Below are positions 50,563 through 56,372 of a stretch of 56,372 nucleotides of DNA, one piece after another. Every line of letters begins with the position of its first letter. The stretch's first letter is position 1. The notes under the pieces were generated by a model that was not told where the DNA came from, ran no database searches, and saw only the letters and a program-made list of their open reading frames with translations. This DNA is from Bacteroidota bacterium (GTDB taxonomy: Bacteria > Bacteroidota > Bacteroidia > B-17B0 > Aurantibacillaceae). The position numbers and the translations under genes are program-made. The stretch is from positions 1 to 56,372 of the forward strand of contig JAFDYI010000007.1 of NCBI GenBank assembly GCA_018267475.1, given 5' to 3'.

Positions 50563-52254
50563 ATGAAGCACCTTCGTTTTTGGTATTTTACTTTTTTTTT
50601 ACTCTGCCTGAGTTCTTTTATGTATGGGCAACGCAACGAAAAAGGAAAAAACATACAAACCATAAACGGAAAAAAATACTACCTGCATAAAGTTGAAAAA
50701 GGACAAAGCCTCTACGGCATCGCTAAAATGTATGATAGCGACTTAAACACCCTGATTGTAGAAAATCCGGAAGCTATTGACGGAATTAAATCGGGGCAAG
50801 AACTAAAAATACCGGTAGAAAAACGAAGCGAACAAAATCAACCCTCTCTTAAAGACTACGAAGAATACCTTACCCATAAGGTAAGTAAGGGTGAAACCAT
50901 TTACGGCATCTGTCACAGGTATCAAATTACCGAACAGCAACTTACACAGCTTAATCCCAATATAAAAAACGGATTAAAAGAAAATACGGTGTTAAAAATA
51001 AAAGAGAAAAACGAAGCGGTGGCCGCTAAAGAAAACACCCCTCATAGCAATATCAACAGCAACCCAACCCATCCTCCCCACCCTGTCCAAGAACCCGAAA
51101 AAAAACCGGAACCAAAAGAAGAAGAGGAAACAAACCCGAAAGAAAATACAGAGCCGATTGAACTGACAAACAAACAGAAAAAAAACAAATATACCGTAGC
51201 CCTGTTTTTACCTTTTATGTTTTCAAGCGAACTTAATGTAGATGAATTAGTAAGCAATAAACAAGATTTTCCAATAGCGCAGCAGTTAGCCTTAGATACC
51301 TATGAAGGATTAAAGCAAGCCGCCGACTCCTTGGCCACCTCCGATTTTTCTATTGAGTTTAAACTATACGATATAGCCGAAAGAGACTCCGCTTCTTTAT
51401 TAAAAATGGTACAAACCCATGATTTTCAACATATAGATTTAATTATAGGCCCCTTGTACAACGCTCCTTTTAAATTTATTGCCGGCGAAGCAAAAAAATA
51501 CCAAATACCTTGCGTATCGCCCTTTACACAACAAAATAAAATTTTATTCAATAATGTTTTTACCAGCAAAGTAATAGCCTCTAACAATACTTTATTAGAA
51601 GGCTTAGCTGCGTTTTGTGCCGACTCTATGCGCCAACAACAAGTGGTTTTAATAAACAGCGGCCATGCAAAAGATGCCCCTAATGTAGCCCTATTTAAAG
51701 AGTACTACAACAAACAAAGTCGCGATACCCTTACCGAGGCGCGGGGCATTGCCGGCGCAAAAGCCACATACAAAGCAGAAAAAACAACCTACTACATTGT
51801 GCCAACCGAAAACGAAGTTTTTATCAGCGACTTCCTGACGCAACTAAACGTATTTGCCAACAAAAAAGAAAACATCTGCGTAATAGGATTAAAAAAATGG
51901 GTTAATTACGACAACCTGGATTTGGAATACTTTAATAAATTCAAATTTACCTATGCTACTACTCACTTTATAGAAAACGAACACCCTTTCATAAAAAAAA
52001 TGAACGCAGCCTATCTTCAAAAATACAACACCAACGCCGAAGACTATTACTACTTGGCTGCCGATATAGGTTTATACTATTTTAATTTACTGAAACAAGT
52101 AGGCAGCGCTTTTAGCGTATCTTTAGAGGATATGTCCAAAAAAGGCACCTGCTTAAATTACCGTTTTATTCACCCAAACAACGATACCGGTTTCGAAAAC
52201 AAAGCCATACAAATTATTCGATATAGCGATTACACGTTAAAAAAAATAAACTAA
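50563..52254 (+). CDS. LysM and type 1 periplasmic-binding-fold fusion protein
   Basis: The 563-residue protein has a signal peptide, two LysM domains (about 38-88: YYLHKVEKGQSLYGIAKMY; about 105-150: THKVSKGETIYGICHRYQI), a Pro/Glu linker, and a C-terminal type 1 periplasmic-binding fold (about 208-560: YTVALFLPFMF, HIDLIIGPLYNAPFKFIAGEA, ITYATTHFIENEH-like end). LysM anchors it to peptidoglycan. The second half may sense a wall fragment or have lost ligand binding. Its stop overlaps the hemF start (TAATG). Confidence 0.85.
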   Translation: MKHLRFWYFTFFLLCLSSFMYGQRNEKGKNIQTINGKKYYLHKVEKGQSLYGIAKMYDSDLNTLIVENPEAIDGIKSGQELKIPVEKRSEQNQPSLKDYEEYLTHKVSKGETIYGICHRYQITEQQLTQLNPNIKNGLKENTVLKIKEKNEAVAAKENTPHSNINSNPTHPPHPVQEPEKKPEPKEEEETNPKENTEPIELTNKQKKNKYTVALFLPFMFSSELNVDELVSNKQDFPIAQQLALDTYEGLKQAADSLATSDFSIEFKLYDIAERDSASLLKMVQTHDFQHIDLIIGPLYNAPFKFIAGEAKKYQIPCVSPFTQQNKILFNNVFTSKVIASNNTLLEGLAAFCADSMRQQQVVLINSGHAKDAPNVALFKEYYNKQSRDTLTEARGIAGAKATYKAEKTTYYIVPTENEVFISDFLTQLNVFANKKENICVIGLKKWVNYDNLDLEYFNKFKFTYATTHFIENEHPFIKKMNAAYLQKYNTNAEDYYYLAADIGLYYFNLLKQVGSAFSVSLEDMSKKGTCLNYRFIHPNNDTGFENKAIQIIRYSDYTLKKIN

Positions 52255-53183
52255 TGCCCTCAAAAGAAAACATAAGCGAGTGGTTACAAACTTTACAAAA
52301 AAGCATTTGTACCGCGCTGGAACAAGTGGAGGAAGACGCCGTTTTTTCTACCGAACCTTGGCAACGCCCCGAAGGCGGAGGGGGCATTACCCGTGTCATA
52401 CAAAACGGGGCTGTATTGGAAAAAGGAGGCGTTAATTTTTCGGCAGTACAAGGCCCCGCACCGGCCTTTTTATTTGCAGAAAAAGAGCACAGTCTGCAAC
52501 CTTCTCATCAACAAAACAAAGCTACTTTTTATGCTGCCGGCGTATCTATTGTGCTGCACCCCAAAAACCCTTGGGTTCCTATTATACACATGAATATACG
52601 CTACTTTGAAATGAGTACCGGCGTATATTGGTTGGGCGGCGGTATTGATTTAACCCCCCATTACATCAATAAAAACGATGCGGTATTTTTTCACCAAACA
52701 TTAAAAGCAGCATGCGATAAACATCACAAAGACTATTATCAAAAGTTTAAAAAATGGGCTGATGATTATTTTTACATCACGCACCGCAATGAAACACGGG
52801 GTATAGGCGGCATTTTCTTTGATAGGATGAATCACTCTGAGGATATGAGTTTTGAAAAAAACCTGGCTTTTTGGAAAGAGATAGGCAATACCTTTGCCCC
52901 TTTGTATGTAGAGTTGATACAACGCAACAAAGAAAAAAAATATACAGAAAATGAAATCAACTGGCAGCGGATACGCCGCAGCCGCTATGCCGAATTTAAT
53001 TTAGTGTATGATAAAGGCACCAAATTTGGTTTAGAAACCAACGGCCGTATAGAAAGTATTTTGATGAGCCTGCCCCCACTGGCCGCCTGGCACTATAACT
53101 ACAAGCCGGCGCCCAACAGTGCCGAAGCCCAAACCCAAGCACTTCTGAAAAAAGAGATGGATTGGATAAACCCTTCTTTTTAA
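52254..53183 (+). CDS. hemF: Oxygen-dependent coproporphyrinogen III oxidase
   Basis: HemF decarboxylates coproporphyrinogen III with O2 in heme synthesis, so the organism can use oxygen. The 309-residue protein has all signatures: WQRPEGGGGITRV, IHMNIRYFEM, VYWLGGGIDLTPHY, HRNETRGIGGIFFD, RRSRYAEFNLVYDKGTKFGL and WHYNYKPAP. The start overlaps the upstream stop by one base. A terminator hairpin overlaps its last codons, with the stop codon in the loop. Confidence 0.95.
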   Translation: MPSKENISEWLQTLQKSICTALEQVEEDAVFSTEPWQRPEGGGGITRVIQNGAVLEKGGVNFSAVQGPAPAFLFAEKEHSLQPSHQQNKATFYAAGVSIVLHPKNPWVPIIHMNIRYFEMSTGVYWLGGGIDLTPHYINKNDAVFFHQTLKAACDKHHKDYYQKFKKWADDYFYITHRNETRGIGGIFFDRMNHSEDMSFEKNLAFWKEIGNTFAPLYVELIQRNKEKKYTENEINWQRIRRSRYAEFNLVYDKGTKFGLETNGRIESILMSLPPLAAWHYNYKPAPNSAEAQTQALLKKEMDWINPSF

Positions 53184-53206
53184 GATAAAAAGGAGGGATT
53201 TTTTCT
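53171..53206 (+). terminator. Intrinsic terminator overlapping the hemF stop
   Basis: CCCTTCTTTTT pairs with AAAAAGGAGGG (one T-G wobble), with the TAA stop at the apex and a T-rich tract after. It closes the S8/LysM/hemF transcript. Confidence 0.75.
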
Positions 53207-53226
53207 GTTTTTTCCAAAAAAAATGC

Positions 53227-53234
53227 TACCTTCG
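53227..53234 (+). promoter_or_regulatory. Probable -7 promoter element of prs
   Basis: TACCTTCG differs from TAnnTTTG by one base and lies 14 bases before the ATG, downstream of the hemF terminator. Confidence 0.35.
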
Positions 53235-53248
53235 CCCCCCTTTTTGTT

Positions 53249-54181
53249 ATGGAATCGAAAGTACGTTTTTTTGCAGGCAGCAGCTCTAAAGAATTAGCAG
53301 GTAAAATAGCCGCCTCTTATGGCACCTCTTTAGGCGAAGTAAAGCTTATTCGCTTTAGCGATGGAGAAATTCAACTCTCTTTTGAAGAAAGCGTGCGCGG
53401 GCAAAAAGTTTTTTTAGTACAATCTACCATGCCCCCTGCTGAAAACTTGATGGAGCTACTGCTTATGATTGATGCTGCCAAGCGCGCCTCAGCACGCGAA
53501 ATTGTAGCGGTAATACCCTACTTTGGCTATGCCCGTCAAGATAGAAAAGACCAACCCCGTGTAGCTATTGGCGCTAAGCTGGTAGCCGATATGCTGGCCG
53601 TAGCCGGTGCCACCCGCGTGATTACTATGGATTTGCATGCCGACCAAATACAAGGCTTTTTTGATGTACCCGTTGACCACCTATACGCCTCTACCGTGTT
53701 TATGCCTTACATTCAAAATTTGCAATTGGCCAACGTTACCATTGCTGCGCCCGATATGGGAGGCAGCAAACGAGCCAACGCCTACGCCAAATATCTTAAA
53801 AGCGAAATTGTTATTTGCTACAAACAACGTACTAAAGCCAATGTAGTGGACCACATGACCGCCATAGGCGAAATAGAAGGAAAAAACATTGTTTTAGTAG
53901 ATGATTTGGTGGACACAGGCGGAACCCTGTGCAAAGCCGCTGATATGATGATAGAACGAGGTGCCCTAAGCGTACGCGCTATATGCACACACGGCGTTTT
54001 ATCAGGCAAAGCACAAGAAAACATTGAGAACTCTAAATTAGCCGAGCTTATTGTAACCGATACCATACCGCAGCACACACACAGTAAAAAAATAAAAGTA
54101 GTTTCTATTGCCGATTTGTTTGCTAAGGTTATCTACAATATAGAGCATTTAGAGTCTATTAGTTCTAATTTTATCGTATAA
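53249..54181 (+). CDS. prs: Ribose-phosphate pyrophosphokinase
   Basis: Prs makes PRPP from ribose-5-phosphate and ATP for nucleotide, His and Trp synthesis. The 310-residue protein has FAGSSSKELAGKIAASYG, the IPYFGYARQDRKDQP flexible loop, TMDLHADQIQGFFDVPVDHL and the PRPP-binding loop VLVDDLVDTGGTL. The length is normal. It has its own promoter and is followed by rplY, a common Bacteroidota arrangement. Confidence 0.96.
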   Translation: MESKVRFFAGSSSKELAGKIAASYGTSLGEVKLIRFSDGEIQLSFEESVRGQKVFLVQSTMPPAENLMELLLMIDAAKRASAREIVAVIPYFGYARQDRKDQPRVAIGAKLVADMLAVAGATRVITMDLHADQIQGFFDVPVDHLYASTVFMPYIQNLQLANVTIAAPDMGGSKRANAYAKYLKSEIVICYKQRTKANVVDHMTAIGEIEGKNIVLVDDLVDTGGTLCKAADMMIERGALSVRAICTHGVLSGKAQENIENSKLAELIVTDTIPQHTHSKKIKVVSIADLFAKVIYNIEHLESISSNFIV

Positions 54182-54270
54182 ATAATACTCGCAAAACCAA
54201 TAAAATAAACGAATGTGGCAAAAGTAAGCGAGGCTTTTAAAACATTCACAACAAAAAAATAACTAAAAAA

Positions 54271-54915
54271 ATGAAAGTAGTTACATTGAGCGGTTCGCCA
54301 CGTGCGAACGTAGGGAAAGTAAACGCAACCGAATTGCGCAAAACAGGTAAAATACCTTGTGTGCTTTACGGTGGCAAAGAACAAATGCACTTTAGCGCTG
54401 ATGAGCGCGACTTTAAACACATTATCTACACACCGGAAGTGTGCTTTGTGGAAATTGACGTAAACGGAAAAAAAACAAAAGCCATATTGCAAGAAGCGCA
54501 ATACCACCGTATTACCGATAAACTGATTCATGCTGACTTTTTAGAAATTACAGAAGGAAAACACGTAGTAATGAATATCCCTGTAAAACTGCATGGACAA
54601 AGCGAAGGCGTAAAAGCAGGCGGAAAATTAAATTTTAAACAACGCATGCTAAAAGCGAAAGCTATGGCCAATAAAATGCCTCGCCAGGTAGATTTGAATA
54701 TTGAAACCCTTACCGTTGGCAAATCTATTGCGGTAGGCGATATTAAAATAGACGGCGTAGAGTTTTTAAACCCTAAAAACATCAGCGTAGTATCCGTAAA
54801 TATGTCGCGCAACGTGGCTGAAGAAGCTGCGCCTGCCGCTGCTGCTGCCGCACCGGCTGCCGCTGCCGCCGCAAAACCGGCTGATGCTGCTGCAAAACCG
54901 GCTGCAAAAAAATAA
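54271..54915 (+). CDS. rplY: 50S ribosomal protein L25 (CTC family)
   Basis: The 214-residue protein binds 5S rRNA. It has the L25 N-terminal domain (LSGSPRANVGKVNATELRK, IPCVLYGGKEQMHFSADER), the CTC C-terminal beta domain (PVKLHGQSEGVKAGGKLN) and an Ala/Pro/Lys-rich tail (EEAAPAAAAAAPAAAAAA-like) common in this phylum. It is separated from prs by 89 bases and followed by a strong terminator before the tRNA. Confidence 0.94.
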   Translation: MKVVTLSGSPRANVGKVNATELRKTGKIPCVLYGGKEQMHFSADERDFKHIIYTPEVCFVEIDVNGKKTKAILQEAQYHRITDKLIHADFLEITEGKHVVMNIPVKLHGQSEGVKAGGKLNFKQRMLKAKAMANKMPRQVDLNIETLTVGKSIAVGDIKIDGVEFLNPKNISVVSVNMSRNVAEEAAPAAAAAAPAAAAAAKPADAAAKPAAKK

Positions 54916-54933
54916 ACGGAACACGATACCTCT

Positions 54934-54968
54934 AAAAAGTCCGTTTATAGCAAACGGACTTTTATTTT
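54934..54968 (+). terminator. Intrinsic terminator of rplY
   Basis: AAAAGTCCGTTT pairs with AAACGGACTTTT around ATAGC, followed by a T-rich run, directly before the tRNA. Confidence 0.88.
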
Positions 54969-55050
54969 GCCCTGATGTTGGAATTGGTAGACAAGCACGT
55001 TTGAGGGGCGTGTGCCGCAAGGCGTAGGGGTTCAAGTCCCCTTCAGGGTA
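54969..55050 (+). tRNA. tRNA-Leu (anticodon GAG)
   Basis: The acceptor stem GCCCTGA/TCAGGGT (first pair G-U), the anticodon stem CACGT/GCGTG with loop TTGAGGG (anticodon GAG, reads CUC/CUU), a class II variable arm with GCC/GGC stem, and the T arm AGGGG-TTCAAGT-CCCCT all fit. The discriminator is A and CCA is not encoded. Its 3' end overlaps the stop of the convergent recombinase remnant. Confidence 0.95.
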
Positions 55051-56252
55051 CTAGGCCGGTCTTATCTTCAAAATTTGATAAGACCGGCTTTTTTATTTCC
55101 CCTGAATCATTTGATAATTGCGAAGTTAGCTCGATGACCGAATTTATTTCCTCGGTTCGATAATGCTCAATTTTCACGTCATAGACTACTCCTTGCGGAA
55201 ACAGCGTATTTTGAAAAGTTTGTTTTTGGTAGTAATCGCCACAAGCCCACGCTGACGGGAGGTTACAGGCTAATCTCGATGTAAAATCGATCAATTCTTT
55301 AGGGTTCGATAATTTTTGGTCGAGCTTTTCGTAAGCCTTCACCAAGTCCTCTTTTTGCTTGGCAAAAATCACCGAAAATTCTTGGTAAATATCAAAAGCT
55401 ACCTTGCCTATTGCGTGGTTCTTTCTTAAAGTAAAGAACTCTTCATCTATCGCATTAATTTGCAGGGAAAGGGCTTTTTTCTCGCTCGTGTTCGCTTCCG
55501 TGCAGAAATCCCACACATAATGCAAATGGGCTTTTAAAGGCTCCATGTGGAGGTTTTCTACCGAATATTTCTTTAAGAATTCTTGGAACTTATCGTGCAT
55601 AATTTTTATGCTTCGGTTGATCCCTATTCCAATCTTGTTTACCTTATAATAATAAAGTCCTTTCTTTTTTACTAAATACCCTGTATAAGGATAACCTGTG
55701 TCTGCATCTTTTACAAAGACTTTTAAGGGTAAGTTATCATTGGCTTTGTTGACCTTAAATCCGGCAGTAGTTTTTAATTCGTTGGCTTTTAAGAATAATT
55801 CTTCACTGATTAATGCAGGGTGCTTGCCTTTTACTAATTCTCCGTTAAGTAAATTATGTGACATCTTTCCGCAATAAAACGGATTCTTGAAAATTTCAGC
55901 CAGCGTTTGTTTGGGAACTGTTAGTCCTCGCACTTTTAATCGCTCAATGATTTGTTCTATCGTCATGCCGATAGCTCGGTATTCAAAGGCTTCTTTGATT
56001 AACTCTCCTTTTTCATTGATGATAATGGTTTGTGTTGGCGCACCTTTTACAAATTCATAACCAGTAGGTGCGTTTCCTATCCATTCTCCTCTCAATAATT
56101 TTTCACGCATGCCATCAATGGTTTTTTGTCTGCGTAAATCGTTATCGTATTTACTAAAGATGAACTGAATGTTTTGTTGCAATGCTCCTGCATGCGAGTT
56201 GGTATCTATTGGCTGAGTAACCGCCATAATATTGATGCCCACTTTCTTTAAG
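55043..56252 (-). pseudogene. Large serine recombinase, 5'-truncated by an insertion-sequence end
   Basis: The remaining about 400 residues begin at the end of the resolvase domain (VLKKVGINIMAVTQPIDTNS, LQQNIQFIFSKYDNDLRR). The recombinase domain follows (IGNAPTGYEF, NPFYCGKMSHNLLNGELVKGKHPALISEE), then a ribbon region and a helical C-terminus. The catalytic Ser of the resolvase domain and the about 100 residues before it are missing; sequence of the insertion-sequence end takes their place. In the zinc-ribbon region (GYPYTGYLVKKKGLYYYKVN) the Cys expected of relatives are absent. It reads towards tRNA-Leu and stops inside it. An integrative element formerly sitting at the tRNA is plausible. 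Confidence 0.75.
55055..55096 (+). terminator. Terminator of tRNA-Leu
   Basis: A perfect 12-bp stem (GCCGGTCTTATC / GATAAGACCGGC) with a 10-base loop is followed by six T. It lies within the last codons of the recombinase remnant on the other strand. Confidence 0.85.
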
Positions 56253-56254
56253 AC

Positions 56255-56266
56255 ACTATCCCCCAA
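56255..56266 (+). repeat. 12-bp sub-terminal repeat, copy 1
   Basis: ACTATCCCCCAA is identical to 56344-56355, 89 bases away in direct orientation. Confidence 0.6.
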
Positions 56267-56317
56267 AGAATGTAAATTAAAAAGATAGGTTTTTTGTTTA
56301 AATTCTAAGTCTTTCTG

Positions 56318-56325
56318 CAAATATA
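56318..56325 (-). promoter_or_regulatory. Possible outward promoter in the insertion-sequence end
   Basis: On the minus strand this reads TATATTTG and points into the truncated recombinase. It is conserved in the copy at window start. Confidence 0.3.
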
Positions 56326-56343
56326 ATCATAAATTGGTTTAGT

Positions 56344-56355
56344 ACTATCCCCCAA
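56344..56355 (+). repeat. 12-bp sub-terminal repeat, copy 2
   Basis: Second copy of ACTATCCCCCAA, further inside the insertion-sequence end. Confidence 0.6.
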
Positions 56356-56372
56356 TTTCTGATATGTAGTGT

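Larger units (their letters stand above)
56253..56372 (-). mobile_element. Insertion-sequence end (partial) interrupting the serine recombinase
   Basis: Bases 56253-56327 are the inverted relative of window positions 1-75. Within this end the 12-mer ACTATCCCCCAA occurs twice in direct orientation (56255-56266 and 56344-56355), as sub-terminal transposase-binding repeats do. The recombinase homology starts at its boundary. No transposase is in the window, so the family is unknown. Confidence 0.55.

Overview
The window is an AT-rich stretch of a Bacteroidota chromosome, probably from a gliding, type IX secretion (T9SS) lineage. The evidence is two secreted proteins with T9SS-type C-terminal sorting or gliding-motility domains, a TonB-dependent receptor with an N-terminal carboxypeptidase-like domain, an OmpA protein with thrombospondin-3 repeats, a short-chain-type L-threonine dehydrogenase, a bacterial GGGP-synthase-like protein, and many promoters of the Bacteroidota type (TAnnTTTG) close to start codons. 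Order and genus cannot be fixed from sequence alone. Coding density is high. No gene-free gap exceeds about 300 bases, and there is no rRNA or CRISPR array; the one tRNA is tRNA-Leu(GAG).

Layout. 1-75: end of an insertion sequence. 153-4113: FemAB/GNAT-like transferase, T9SS-secreted BNR-repeat protein and a crotonase-family enzyme. 4223-7975: an accessory restriction-modification operon (single-chain HsdR_N/N6-methylase, a DUF559 Vsr-like nuclease, and a small protein ending in a likely sliding-clamp-binding motif). 8017-15588: alaS, then divergently clpS, a RluA-type pseudouridine synthase, arfB, tatC, ispD and a PolX-like protein. 15622-24806: carbonic anhydrase, SDR, SpoIIE phosphatase, outer-membrane and SPOR proteins, TonB receptor, dprA and an MscS channel. 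24818-32686: a DUF5522 protein, hutU, recX, a hydrolase, a LysM lytic transglycosylase, a phosphopantetheinyl transferase, a GGGP synthase and two tandem ThiE-like proteins. 32673-41000: murA, an alkyltransferase-like protein, an OmpA protein, glutamate dehydrogenase, YceI-like and DUF6340-like proteins and a DUF2461 protein. 41117-48835: a giant CUB/PKD adhesin, a YciO-like protein, rpmE2, a TPR lipoprotein, threonine dehydrogenase and a MORN protein. 48942-54915: subtilase, LysM/periplasmic-binding fusion, hemF, prs and rplY. 54969-56372: tRNA-Leu, a 5'-truncated serine recombinase and a second insertion-sequence end.

Most genes are housekeeping (translation, cell envelope, heme, isoprenoid and nucleotide synthesis, DNA repair). 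The exceptional part is the restriction-modification operon. Its DUF559 gene sits between two inverted copies of a GC-rich palindromic element and is bracketed by a 12-bp perfect direct repeat. Removing that unit restores a directly overlapping methylase/small-gene junction. A third palindrome copy lies in frame inside the methylase, just before its NPPY motif. This looks like a small mobile unit, comparable in logic to REP/RAYT systems but built on a Vsr-like nuclease; that reading is inference. Both window ends carry related insertion-sequence termini in opposite orientation (67/75 identical), which probably explains why the assembled sequence stops there.
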